From contig JBBIVO010000021.1 in assembly GCA_037439685.1 (NCBI GenBank), forward strand, positions 1-24,685: DNA of 24,685 bases. The letters run 5' to 3'. The first letter of the stretch is position 1. Each line of letters opens with the position of its first letter. This document shows positions 15,811-23,804 of this stretch, in pieces. Source of the stretch: JAGTRB01 sp037439685. GTDB lineage: Archaea > Thermoproteota > Bathyarchaeia > TCS64. The position numbers and the translations under genes are program-made. Below the pieces are notes generated by a model that was not told where the DNA came from, made no database searches, and worked only from the letters and a program-made list of their open reading frames with translations.

Positions 15811-15996
15811 TTACGCTAACCTTTTAACATCGAGCATCAACGCCCCCCTTCTAGCCTTGCCATCCACGCTTTGAGGGTAGCCGTCCATCCACAGGCGTAT
15901 GGCCAGATCTACCAGCCCCTCATCGTTGTAGATAAGCCAGCCGGCAGAGCCATCAGCCCCGCTTTCCCTCGAACCCTGGCCGTCATATGTAAGCAC
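15811..15996 (-). other. Possible C-terminal gene fragment, unidentified
   Basis: A minus-strand frame with GC-rich third positions reads SAGWLIYNDEGLVDLAIRLW and MDGYPQSVDGKARRGALML, ending at 15811. It looks like a real protein end but I do not recognise it and see no proper start. It lies just downstream of a tnpB relic on the same strand and may be a gene truncated by it. Confidence 0.3.
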
Positions 15997-16076
15997 GCTA
16001 TCCCGCAGCCCATACTCTCAACATGGGATGTGGCTGAAGGGCTCTTCAGTATATGGGATACGAGGTGAACTGTGCG

Positions 16077-16310
16077 TTATAGATCGCCAGCCCCTTCGAG
16101 CACGTTCATGGCTCCATTGTGGTCTGCGGGGCATCGGTGTCCGCATTTTGGAGACTTAAGAGGCTTCCTACCCGAACCCCTTCATTTCCAGGTCTGCGGC
16201 ATGTTTTTGATGTGTTTCTCTCGCTCGGTGACATCTATTCCGAACCATGTTGCCTAATACTCTATGAATTGACTTAGTCTTGCATTAGGGAAGCCTGTGA
16301 AAGCTGGGGT
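16077..16310 (-). pseudogene. tnpB: 3' end of a decayed tnpB (zinc finger and last RuvC block)
   Basis: Three frames on the minus strand give consecutive pieces of a TnpB C-terminus. ARLSQFIEY is followed by a stop and then ATWFGIDVTERE. ERNTSKTC marks the start of the zinc finger and GNEGVRVGS follows. PKCGHRCPADHNGAMNVLEG carries the second Cys pair and the final catalytic RuvC Asp, ending in LEGAGDL and TAA at 16077-16079. A frame change after GDL would continue as YNAQFTSYPIY. The second Cys of the first CxxC pair appears lost, and stops and shifts exclude function. It is not the missing 3' part of the relic at 12205, which is on the other strand 3 kb away. Confidence 0.7.
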
Positions 16311-16374
16311 TGTTTACGGGAACCCTCGATTACAATCTGACGAAGCCACCACTTTAGGGGGGTGGCTCAAATAA
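16288..16374 (+). pseudogene. 3' end of another OrfB/tnpB on the opposite strand, with end hairpin
   Basis: The plus-strand frame ending at TAA 16372-16374 reads VVYGNPRLQSDEATTLGGWL, resembling the tail of archaeal OrfB proteins (N-P-x-L-x-x-D-E-A). The last codons overlap a hairpin with seven-base arms AGCCACC/GGTGGCT (16344-16350 with 16361-16367), as is usual at the right end of IS605-type elements. Only the extreme C-terminus is left, abutting the minus-strand tnpB relic head-on. Identification rests on the short tail motif plus the hairpin. Confidence 0.45.
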
Positions 16375-16771
16375 ATGCTTCTGAGAGAATAACGGTGCCC
16401 CTAAAGGCTGGAATGATCAAGATTGCGGGGTCCAAGCCCGAATTCAAACCACTAAAGGCTGCGGGGAACCTAACAGCTCAAGGCCTCAACCTCCACCTCA
16501 CGAGCAGGATTTACTTGAGATAGAGATACCTGAGATGGAGATGGGAGGGCCTCAACTGAGAGGGGCCAACACCAACGAGCCGGTGGGACTCGTCTACACG
16601 CTCGGATCCAGCTCCAGAAGGGGGCCTACCCCTTCTACAGAGGGATGATGCCCAAGCCCAATCATGGACGCCGGCCTTTCAGGGCTTAAAACATAGAGGG
16701 GGCTTTTTGGGGGCGTCTCCAACTCGGGGGATAAAGGGTTAAATCCTATAACTCCTCTTACTTCAAGGAGT
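16375..16771. other. Non-coding or decayed region before the site-2 protease gene
   Basis: About 400 bases without an intact gene. Short plus-strand frames (for example NASERITVPLKAGMIKIAG from about 16373, and one starting near 16509 with LVYTLGSSSRR) look protein-like but lack starts and families; they may be transposon or passenger debris. CCTATAAC at about 16745-16752 is a TATA candidate for the downstream gene. Confidence 0.3.
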
Positions 16772-17890
16772 TTGTCAGCCTATCGTATAATGGATCCAAT
16801 CGTCGAGGAGGCTATTGAGAGGAGGTTCTTAGTTGAAGATAGATACTTCGAGATGGATGTTCCAACCTATCTAGTTCGCCCTATTGGGTTGGGGGATGCC
16901 CGAAGCCCATTTAAGAGGGGGTTCGAGGAGCTGGTCCTAGAGCTGAGGCCTCTCGGATATCTTCCAAAACTCAATAGGACCCTTGATCGCTACTATATAA
17001 GGATATATAAGAGGCCTCCTGCCTCTCCGAGAAGGTACTCTAGAAACCTATTACTCCTAGTGGCAACATCTGGGACTATCTTCCTCGATGGATATCTCAG
17101 GAGTAACAACCCCATATTGACGATGGTTCTGATGCCAGGGGTCCCGGCCGCGGTGAACGCCTTTCTCTTCACCGTTGCTATCTTGGGCATATTCGGCCTC
17201 CACGAGCTGGGCCATAAGTTCGTGGCGGTGGCGAGGCGTGTAGAGGCCTCGATGCCATACTTCATCCCAGCCCCTCCAGGGATGGGTGGAACCTTCGGGG
17301 CCGTGATAACCCAGAAGGAGCCTCCTATTAACCGAGACGCCCTCTTCGACCTTGGCCTCTGCGGCCCATTGGTCGGATTCGTCGTCACCGTTGTGATGGC
17401 CGTTTTGGGGATGAGGATGTCCTTCGTGGTTCCCCTCGAGGAGGTCTCGAGGTGGATGGTTGTCTATCCAGAGGTCAGGTTCCAGTCTATCCCCTTCCCT
17501 CCACTTATGGAGCTGCTGGCATCTAGGGTAAGGCCCACTCCTCTAGGGATGGTTTTGATCCTTCATCCCGTGGCCTTCGCTGCCTGGGTGGGTTGCATAG
17601 TAACATTCATAAACCTCATGCCATCCTGGCAGCTCGACGGGGGGCACATCACTAGGGCCCTTCTGGGAGAGGCGAAGCATAGGATACTCTCGGTTGCTGG
17701 GGTGCTCATCCTCCTCCTCACCGGATACTTCATAATGGCCATAGTTCTGGCCTTCTTCATGATGAGGTCTGGAGGTGAGGCTGGAGCCCCCTTAGACGAT
17801 GTCTCCCCCCTCAGCACATCGAGGAAGCTCCTATCCCTAATATATCCCGTGATGATGGTGTCGACTATGGTGGTTCTCTTCTCCTTTTAG
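16772..17890 (+). CDS. Site-2 protease family intramembrane metalloprotease (peptidase M50)
   Basis: 372 residues. Zinc ligands are in HELGHK (residues 144-148) and in NLMPSWQLDGGH (from 281), the N-x-x-P-x-x-x-L-D-G motif with Asp289 as third ligand. These sit in membrane helices of the type found in archaeal S2P/EGY-like proteases, which cut transmembrane anchors of regulators or surface proteins. The N-terminal 90 residues are a soluble domain, followed by about six helices. There is no PDZ domain. TTG at 16772 lies about 24 bases after a TATA candidate, giving a leaderless start. ATG at 16790 is the alternative; the AAGGAG at 16765-16770 is too close for the first and too far for the second. 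The gene overlaps the convergent LarA-like gene by four bases. The substrate is unknown. Confidence 0.88.
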   Translation: MSAYRIMDPIVEEAIERRFLVEDRYFEMDVPTYLVRPIGLGDARSPFKRGFEELVLELRPLGYLPKLNRTLDRYYIRIYKRPPASPRRYSRNLLLLVATSGTIFLDGYLRSNNPILTMVLMPGVPAAVNAFLFTVAILGIFGLHELGHKFVAVARRVEASMPYFIPAPPGMGGTFGAVITQKEPPINRDALFDLGLCGPLVGFVVTVVMAVLGMRMSFVVPLEEVSRWMVVYPEVRFQSIPFPPLMELLASRVRPTPLGMVLILHPVAFAAWVGCIVTFINLMPSWQLDGGHITRALLGEAKHRILSVAGVLILLLTGYFIMAIVLAFFMMRSGGEAGAPLDDVSPLSTSRKLLSLIYPVMMVSTMVVLFSF

Positions 17891-19119
17891 GAGAGGTATG
17901 GGATGGTGATGCAGCCCCTCGGCATCACCAGGATCTTCCTACCCCTGCGGCCCTCCAGGGCGGAGGCTAGGGCATCGTTCGCTGTTCTCGAGCTTCTCAG
18001 CCCCAGGGGCTCAAGGTAGCTCTTGGGGAGGGCTGAGACCATGTGGATCTGGCACCTGCGGAGCAGAGACCTCAGGAGGTGGACCGCCTCAGCGCCAAGG
18101 GCATATCTGCCCCTGAGCTCCTCAACCCTCTCCACCCTCGAGAAGGTCCTCAGGCCTTCCACGCCCAGCCCCTCAGAGCACTCTGCGACGAGGATTATGG
18201 CCAGAGCCCTCTCGGCGAGGTTCTTAGCCCCGCTTAATGCCCATATGCCGCTGTATAGGTCGTGGTCATGCTTGTAGCCCCCGGCGCTGACCACGAGGAT
18301 GTCGGGCTTACCCTCGACCTTAGCCCTGAAGACCGCCCCAAAGTCGGATAGAGCCCTCTTCCAGGCCTCCTCTAAGCCTCCGACGTAGACCCCGAGAAGG
18401 CCGCCATCCGGGGTTGGAACCATATTTATGGCTAGGTCTACATCCGCCAGCTTAGCAGCCTCCAGGAGGTCCTCGAGTAACGGGTTGCCATGGATCCTTC
18501 CGAGGTCTACACCCTCCTCGAAGGCGTGGATCCTATTCATCTCAACGGTTTTAAGGGAGGAGATCCCGGGGATCAGGGCGCTTTGGGGGCCCTTGAACCC
18601 TGCCAAGGCGTCTGGCAGGCTCTCTCCAACCACTATCCTGAGCCCGGCTGAGGTGAAGAGGCTGTTTAGTGAGACCTCTGTGCCCCTAGACGTTGACCCG
18701 AGGGTTTTCAGCTCCCTCGTCTTCCAGTTATGCTCATACACCCTCAACCCTCTCAAACCCTTATTTGCGGTGATAGCCTCGATGAGGTCGGGGTTGCTAC
18801 GCCTCCTCCAGCCATTTCCAATTATGATCGTCAACTTCTGGGGGTTTCCTCCTCCCTCTTTGAGCAGGTCGACCAATGTGGAGAGAATTGACGCAGCGGG
18901 TTTAGGTTCTAGGAGGCCGTCTAGGGCGATGGCTATGGGGGTCTCCCTCCCCACCTTGTCTTGGACCTTCCCAAGGCCTCCTCTGATGGCGTCCTCTATA
19001 ACCTTTGAGGCCTCCTGCACAGGTTGGCCTAATCCCGCCTCGCAGGTCCCCATCAGGTCTTGGATGGGAAGCGTTATGTGGACCTCAGTCCTCCCATAAG
19101 GGAGCCAGCACTCGACCAT
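17887..19119 (-). CDS. LarA-like (DUF2088) protein lacking the canonical catalytic residues
   Basis: 410 residues, matching the lactate racemase LarA fold in length and block order: AIALDGLLEPKPAASILS, LTIIIGNGWRRRSNPDLIE, LGSTSRGTEVSLNSLF, VGESLPDALAGFKGPQSALI and LAINMVPTPDGGLLGVYVGG. LarA uses a nickel-pincer nucleotide held by a lysine and two histidines, with two catalytic histidines. Here the G-T-H-R block is GNGWRRR (Trp104). The E-P-H-x-x-A-G-F-S-G-G-R-K block is ESLPDALAGFKGPQS, with Asp for His and no Lys. The N-H block is M-N-R. The nickel cofactor is thus unlikely to be bound in the known way. LarA homologues are functionally diverse, so another reaction or a regulatory role is possible. 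ATG at 19119 follows GAGGCGGGA. The CinA-like gene is 43 bases upstream, probably in one operon. Confidence 0.75.
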   Translation of the reverse strand: MVECWLPYGRTEVHITLPIQDLMGTCEAGLGQPVQEASKVIEDAIRGGLGKVQDKVGRETPIAIALDGLLEPKPAASILSTLVDLLKEGGGNPQKLTIIIGNGWRRRSNPDLIEAITANKGLRGLRVYEHNWKTRELKTLGSTSRGTEVSLNSLFTSAGLRIVVGESLPDALAGFKGPQSALIPGISSLKTVEMNRIHAFEEGVDLGRIHGNPLLEDLLEAAKLADVDLAINMVPTPDGGLLGVYVGGLEEAWKRALSDFGAVFRAKVEGKPDILVVSAGGYKHDHDLYSGIWALSGAKNLAERALAIILVAECSEGLGVEGLRTFSRVERVEELRGRYALGAEAVHLLRSLLRRCQIHMVSALPKSYLEPLGLRSSRTANDALASALEGRRGRKILVMPRGCITIPYLS

Positions 19120-19162
19120 TCCCGCCTCATCTCAAGTTGTTTTGGACGCCTAGGCCTCCCAC

Positions 19163-19969
19163 CTAGGCCCTAGGGTTGGCGCCCCTCTCCACACGCCTCT
19201 TCAGGATCTCCGAGGCCTTCTCTATCCTTTCCTCGGCCTCCTCTCTAGACTCTCCCGTCGCGGTTATCCATATTCCGATGTGGGACTCCCCATATGGCTT
19301 CACCATCGACTTGAGGTAGATGTCGGGGATCTCCCTCATGACCTCGTCGATGATGGGTGAGAGGATCGACTCGTCCCTCATAGGGAGGGTGAGCAGCCTC
19401 TCCACGAGGATGACGCCCTCCCCACCCTCTAGGAGGGGGATCAGCCTGTTCTCTAGGATCCACTTCAGCTCCTCGGGAACCCCTGGAAGGGATACTATCC
19501 TCCTCCCATCCACCTCTAGGAGCACCCCTGGAGCCCCCCCAACAAGGTTCTCCAGGGGCTTCGCTCCTCTAGGCAAGAAGGCCATCTTCCTCCTGGCCTC
19601 GGTTATCTCCTCTGTCTCCACCACCCCCATGGAGTAGAGCTCCCTATACCTTCTGGAGACCATCTCCAAGGCCTCCTCGTCCAGCTCCAGGGGGACGCCT
19701 AAGGCCTCGGCGACCCCGCTCAGGGTCTTATCGTCGTGGGTTGGGCCTAGTCCACCTATGGTTATAACCAAGCCACAGCCGTCGGAGAGCATCCTCCTAA
19801 CCCCCAAGGCTATCTCCTCAACGGCGTCCCTGACGGTTATCTTCTCCTTGACCCTCAGCCCCAATGCCTTGATACTGTTTATGACCCAATGGCTATTCGT
19901 GTCGAGCACCAGCCCATCCAGTATCTCATTTCCAACGACGAGGATCCCGACCCATTTAGAACCCTCCAA
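19163..19969 (-). CDS. CinA N-terminal-type (COG1058, MoaB/Mog fold) nucleotide or molybdopterin-binding protein
   Basis: About 268 residues. It opens with WVGILVVGNEILDGLVLDTN and carries the family signature GGLGPTHDDKT (about residue 73), the binding loop of MoaB/Mog-like domains. GAKPLENLVGGAPGVLLEVD and IVSLPGVPEELKWILE are further COG1058 blocks. The C-terminal NMN deamidase domain of bacterial CinA is absent, as usual in archaea; COG1058 domains have been linked to pyridine nucleotide or ADP-ribose pyrophosphate cleavage. The frame is open to GTG 19978, but that codon overlaps GGAGG (19982-19978). TTG at 19969 lies eight bases after the motif and is the likelier start. It precedes the LarA-like gene on the same strand. 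Confidence 0.85.
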   Translation of the reverse strand: MEGSKWVGILVVGNEILDGLVLDTNSHWVINSIKALGLRVKEKITVRDAVEEIALGVRRMLSDGCGLVITIGGLGPTHDDKTLSGVAEALGVPLELDEEALEMVSRRYRELYSMGVVETEEITEARRKMAFLPRGAKPLENLVGGAPGVLLEVDGRRIVSLPGVPEELKWILENRLIPLLEGGEGVILVERLLTLPMRDESILSPIIDEVMREIPDIYLKSMVKPYGESHIGIWITATGESREEAEERIEKASEILKRRVERGANPRA

Positions 19970-20161
19970 TCGGGCCACCTCCTAAGGGAGAATCCTCCAC
20001 CTCTCCCTCCTCTAAGAGCATCTAAAAAGGGATTAATGCTCCGAGATTTAAAACAACCTTCATTATTTGAACCCATTTGAACCCGAGTGAGGAAGCCTGA
20101 TAGAGACCGATAAAGCTTAAAGCCCCTTAGATGTTTTTTGATCGTCTCGGGTTGGGCTGAG

Positions 20162-21175
20162 ATGGTCTGCACAGTCATAGTCGACGGCTTCTTCGGGGAC
20201 AGCGGGAAGGGAAAGATAGTATCGTACCTCGCATACGCCGATGATGTTGATTACTGTGCGAGGGGTGGGGTTGGCCCCAACGCTGGACACACCGTGGCGG
20301 TGGCGGGGAGGCTCTACAGGGTCAGGATGATACCATCGGCCTTCGTAAACCCAAAGACTAGGCTCCTCATAGGCCCAGGGGTTGTCGTGAACCCAGAGAT
20401 AGTTCTAAAGGAGGCATCGGAACTCGGCGAGGGGGGCTTCCACCTTGAGGGCAGGTTTGGGTTAGACGCTCAGTGCGCCGTGATAGAGCCTAAGCACATC
20501 GAGGCTGACAGGGGTGGGCACCTCGGAGAGGTCATTCAGACCACTGGGACGGGGACGGGCCCATGCAACGCCGATAGGGCGCTGAGGAAGGCGAAGCTCG
20601 CCAGGGAGGTCCCCTCGCTGGGGAGGTTTATAACCGATGTCTCCCTAGAGCTTAACAGGGCCCTAGACCAGGATATGGCCGTCATCGTCGAGGGGACCCA
20701 GGGGACCTATCTGAGCCTATATCATGGGACCTATCCCTATGTGACGTCGAAGGATGTCTGCGCCTCAGCCGCATGCTCAGACGTGGGGATCGGGCCTACG
20801 AGGGTGGACGAGGTGATACTCGTGTTGAAGGCCTATATGACAAGGGTTGGAGCTGGCGACCTGCCTGGAGAGCTGGCCCCCGACGAGGCGGAGAGGAGGG
20901 GCTGGGTGGAGTATGGGACGGTTACCGGAAGGCAGAGGAGGGCCGCCCCCTTCAACTACGAGCTGGCGAGGAGGGCTGCCATCGTGAATGGGGCGACTCA
21001 GATAGCCCTCACAAAGCTCGATGTCCTATATCCAGATTGCAGGGGGGCCAAGGATTATGACGCGCTGGGCGGGGAGGCAAAAGGCTTCGTGGAGAGTATA
21101 GAGTCTGAGCTGGACCTCCCCGTCACCCTGATAGGGACAGGGCCCGATCTAGAGGAGGTTATCGACAGGAGGTAG
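20162..21175 (+). CDS. purA: Adenylosuccinate synthetase, archaeal short form
   Basis: Joins IMP and aspartate using GTP, the first committed step to AMP. 337 residues from ATG 20162, the length of short archaeal PurA rather than the 430 of bacteria. The GTP/IMP site is GFFGDSGKGKIVSYLA, with Ser where Glu is usual after the catalytic Asp. RGGVGPNAGHTV, QTTGTGTGPCNADR, VEGTQGTYLSLYHGTYPYVT, GTVTGRQRRAAPFN (aspartate loop) and ALTKLDVL (guanine-binding TKLD) are all present. A TTG at 20138 is in frame, but the ATG gives MVCTVIVDGFFGD, the normal family start. A TATA candidate GATAAAG lies near 20109-20115. The gene converges on dnaJ with seven bases between the stops; no other purine gene is near. 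Confidence 0.95.
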   Translation: MVCTVIVDGFFGDSGKGKIVSYLAYADDVDYCARGGVGPNAGHTVAVAGRLYRVRMIPSAFVNPKTRLLIGPGVVVNPEIVLKEASELGEGGFHLEGRFGLDAQCAVIEPKHIEADRGGHLGEVIQTTGTGTGPCNADRALRKAKLAREVPSLGRFITDVSLELNRALDQDMAVIVEGTQGTYLSLYHGTYPYVTSKDVCASAACSDVGIGPTRVDEVILVLKAYMTRVGAGDLPGELAPDEAERRGWVEYGTVTGRQRRAAPFNYELARRAAIVNGATQIALTKLDVLYPDCRGAKDYDALGGEAKGFVESIESELDLPVTLIGTGPDLEEVIDRR

Positions 21176-21182
21176 GCCCATC

Positions 21183-22304
21183 TCAGCGGAGCCAGGGTCT
21201 TCTTCTCGTCCCCTCATCTCCCATCTCCCTAGCCAGCTCCTCTAGGAGCTCCCTCTGCCTCTTGGTCAGCCTCTCGGGAACCCTAACCCTTATGTTCACC
21301 AGCTGGTCTCCCCTACCATAGCTGCCCTTTATCCCCTCCCCCCTAAGCCTTATCACCGTTCCGCTCTGGGTTCCTGGAGGGACCCTCACCTTAGCCTCCC
21401 CCCTCAGGGTTGGCACCCTTATCTCCGCCCCTAGGGCTGCCTGGGGGAAGCTCACCTCGGCATCATATACGACGTCAAGCCCCCTCCTCACGAGGTAGGG
21501 ATGGGGCTTGACCCTGACGGTGACGTAAAGGTCTCCCGGTGGGCCTCCATATGGACCGTCGTCGCCCTGACCCCTCAGGATCAGGCTGTCACCGTCCTCT
21601 ATCCCCGGTGGCACCCTAACCTGGAGCTTGGCCCTAGACTCCTCGAGGCCCTTCCCCCCGCACCTCCTGCACGCCCTCTCGGGTATCTCGCCCCTCCCGT
21701 CGCACCTCTCGCACGGCATGACCCTTATCAGCTGGGCGAATCCGGAGTAGGACCTCTCCTCAACCCTTCCCGTTCCGTTACACCTTGGGCATCTGAGGAT
21801 GCGGCTTCCAGCCTCAGCCCCTGAGCCCCCGCAGGAGCTGCACCTCCTCATCCTCGGAAGGCTTATCTCCACCTCCGCTCCGGAGGCTACCTCCTCGAGT
21901 GTGACCTCTATCTGGGCCTCGAGGTGGCGCCCCCTTCTGGGACCGACCTGGACCTGCTGGAATCCGAAGCCGCCTCCGAATATCCTCTGGAAGAGGTCCT
22001 CGAAGTCGAATCCGAACTCTGAGAAGATGTCCCTGAAGACGGTCCTATTGAATATGTCCTCGGGCGAATACCTCCCCTGGATCCCCTCAAAGCCATAGGC
22101 GTCGTACTGCCTCCTCTTCTCAGGGTCGGAGAGGACGGCGTAGGCCTCTGAGATCTCCTTGAACCTCTCCTCAGCCCCGGGCTCCTTATTCCTATCTGGG
22201 TGATACTTAAGGGCTAGCCTATGGAAGGCCTTCTTTATCTCCTCCTGGGTCGCGTTCCTGTCAACCCCCAATATCTCGTAATAATCCCTTTTGCCCGTTT
22301 TCAA
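21183..22304 (-). CDS. dnaJ: Chaperone DnaJ (Hsp40), type I
   Basis: Co-chaperone that delivers unfolded proteins to DnaK and stimulates its ATPase. The N-terminal J domain begins KTGKRDYYEILGV and has HPD at about residues 35-37. A Gly/Phe-rich segment (IFGGGFGFQ) follows, then four zinc-finger repeats: CSSCGGSG, CPRCNGTG, CERCDGRG and CRRCGGKG. The C-terminal substrate-binding barrels follow, with GDLYVTVRVKPHPYLVRRG and RGEGIKGSYGRGDQLVNIRV. All type I parts are present. The frame is open to TTG 22334, but TTG 22304 gives the usual DnaJ N-terminus and follows a GAGGTGG stretch by about ten bases. A TATA box lies at 22369-22377. dnaK and grpE are not adjacent, so the gene stands apart from its usual operon. 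Confidence 0.95.
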   Translation of the reverse strand: MKTGKRDYYEILGVDRNATQEEIKKAFHRLALKYHPDRNKEPGAEERFKEISEAYAVLSDPEKRRQYDAYGFEGIQGRYSPEDIFNRTVFRDIFSEFGFDFEDLFQRIFGGGFGFQQVQVGPRRGRHLEAQIEVTLEEVASGAEVEISLPRMRRCSSCGGSGAEAGSRILRCPRCNGTGRVEERSYSGFAQLIRVMPCERCDGRGEIPERACRRCGGKGLEESRAKLQVRVPPGIEDGDSLILRGQGDDGPYGGPPGDLYVTVRVKPHPYLVRRGLDVVYDAEVSFPQAALGAEIRVPTLRGEAKVRVPPGTQSGTVIRLRGEGIKGSYGRGDQLVNIRVRVPERLTKRQRELLEELAREMGDEGTRRRPWLR

Positions 22305-22368
22305 TGGCCTCAGCCACCTCGAGGGGCCCTCCAAATAGAGGCCATATCGATATCAACTCATGGGCATA

Positions 22369-22377
22369 CTTATATAC
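22369..22377 (-). promoter_or_regulatory. TATA box of dnaJ
   Basis: GTATATAAG on the minus strand. A start site about 27 bases on, near 22346, would leave a leader of about 41 bases to TTG 22304, enough to include the GAGGTGG ribosome site. The sequence agrees well with the archaeal TATA consensus; no heat-shock operator was recognised. Confidence 0.5.
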
Positions 22378-22606
22378 ACATCCAGCTCCAGGGGCCGAGA
22401 AGCCAATAAAACCCCTTTGTGGGAAGCCCCCTTCCGATATGGAGGGGTGGCTCACAGATCTTCCTTAGAGGGATCAAATCTTTCTATTGTTAAATCGTGG
22501 CGGGGCGGTAACCGCGTCTTCCCATAGAAAGGTTAAGCATACACCTGATGGAGCTAATCGACAGGGATATATCCCTAATGGAGTATATCAGGCGGGTTGC
22601 GGTTCC

Positions 22607-23647
22607 TTGAGCCGAGGTCTTCCAACTGGGAAGGTGCCGGTGGAATGGCTGAGGAGGGTAGTGTTCGATAGGTTGGGCGTCCCCTCGGAGAGGGTGATAA
22701 GGGGGCCTGGGGTGGGGGAGGACGCAGCCATCCTCGAGATGGGGGATAGGGTGATAGTAGTCGCGGCCGATCCGATTACCGGAGCCGTTGAACGCATCGG
22801 GAGGCTAGTTGTCCACATCAACGCGAACGACGTAGCCTCATGCGGGGTTCGCCCAAGATGGCTCCTATGCATCGTTATGCTCCCCGAGGGCTCGAGCCCA
22901 AGTCTCCTCGAGAGGATCATGATGGACATCCACTCAGCGTGCTGCGAGATCGGGGTTAGCCTGATAGGAGGCCACACCGAGACCGTCCCAGAGCTCAAAA
23001 GGCCCATCCTCTCGGGCTTCATGATCGGAGAGGCCTCGAGGGATGGATATGTGACCTCCTCGGGAGCCTCCCCTGGAGACCTCTTGATAATGACGAAGTC
23101 GGCGGGGATCGAGGGGACGGCGGTTCTGGCTAGGGACCTCGCCTGGGCCCTTAAGAGGCTCGTCGGAGAGGAGACCATTAGAAGGGCTGAGGAGATGATC
23201 AACCTGATAAGCGTGGTTCCGGAGGCGATGAGGGCCATGGAGTCGGGAGGGGTCCACTCCCTCCACGACCCCACTGAGGGTGGGGTTCTGAACGGCATCT
23301 GGGAGATGGCTGAGGCCTCAGGGGTGGGGGTCGAGGTCTGGGAGGCCTCCATCCCGGTGGCCGAGGAGACGAGGTCGATATGCGAAGCCCTAAGCATAGA
23401 TCCCTTGAAGCTTCTAGGCTCAGGGGCCCTATTAATCTCAGCCGAACCCGGAAAGGTCGACGATATGATCTCAGCCATAGGGGATCTAGGGGTGAGGGCA
23501 GCGGTTATTGGGGAGGTGAAGGAGAGGGGTGAGGGCCGCATCCTGGTGAGGAAGGATGGGGGGAGGACCATGATAGAGTCGGTGGAGCAGGACCATCTAT
23601 ACATGGTATTAGATAGATACGGGATGGGAGCCCCCTCAAAAACTTAA
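22607..23647 (+). CDS. AIR synthase-related protein (PurM/ThiL/HypE superfamily)
   Basis: About 346 residues from TTG 22607 (LSRGLPTGKVPVEWL). The ATP-binding entry GPGVGEDAAILEMGDR, the segment VVAADPITGAVERIGRLVVH and INANDVASCGVRPRWLL belong to the PurM-like fold. So do SLIGGHTETVPELKRPILSG and HDPTEGGVLNGIWEMAEASG. The C-terminal tail lacks the P-R-I-C motif of HypE, and the whole is closer to the archaeal AIR synthase-like group of unassigned function than to PurM or ThiL. The frame is open back to 22487, but those 40 residues do not look like the family. TATA-like motifs GGATATATCC (22564) and GAGTATATC (22581-22589) lie just before the TTG. It probably phosphorylates or dehydrates a small substrate with ATP, but which one cannot be told. 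Confidence 0.82.
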   Translation: MSRGLPTGKVPVEWLRRVVFDRLGVPSERVIRGPGVGEDAAILEMGDRVIVVAADPITGAVERIGRLVVHINANDVASCGVRPRWLLCIVMLPEGSSPSLLERIMMDIHSACCEIGVSLIGGHTETVPELKRPILSGFMIGEASRDGYVTSSGASPGDLLIMTKSAGIEGTAVLARDLAWALKRLVGEETIRRAEEMINLISVVPEAMRAMESGGVHSLHDPTEGGVLNGIWEMAEASGVGVEVWEASIPVAEETRSICEALSIDPLKLLGSGALLISAEPGKVDDMISAIGDLGVRAAVIGEVKERGEGRILVRKDGGRTMIESVEQDHLYMVLDRYGMGAPSKT

Positions 23648-23718
23648 ATCCAGAAAGGCCCCCTCTTTCCTTGAAGCCGTATTGTCTCGTAAACATCGTC
23701 CAACAGTCATAAAGGGTG

Positions 23719-23804
23719 NNNNNNNNNNNNNNNNNNNNNNNNNNNNNNNNNNNNNNNNNNNNNNNNNNNNNNNNNNNNNNNNNNNNNNNNNNNNNNNNNN
23801 NNNN
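23719..23804. other. Assembly gap (86 N)
   Basis: A run of N covering the 5' end of the amidohydrolase gene. The start codon and roughly the first 25-60 residues of that protein are not available; the true gap length is unknown. Confidence 0.98.

Noticed and set aside
18428..19099. Plus-strand frame of 223 codons inside the LarA-like gene
   Set aside because: Shadow of the real gene; Ser/Arg/Pro-rich with no family features.
22588..23604. Long minus-strand open frame (338 codons) opposite the AIR-synthase-like gene
   Set aside because: It is antisense to a gene with clear family motifs, is low-complexity in Ser/Pro/Met and has no recognisable domain; high-GC coding sequence often leaves such frames open.
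22607..23647. Assignment as HypE (hydrogenase maturation)
   Set aside because: The superfamily fits, but the C-terminal P-R-I-C motif needed by HypE is absent and no hydrogenase gene is near.
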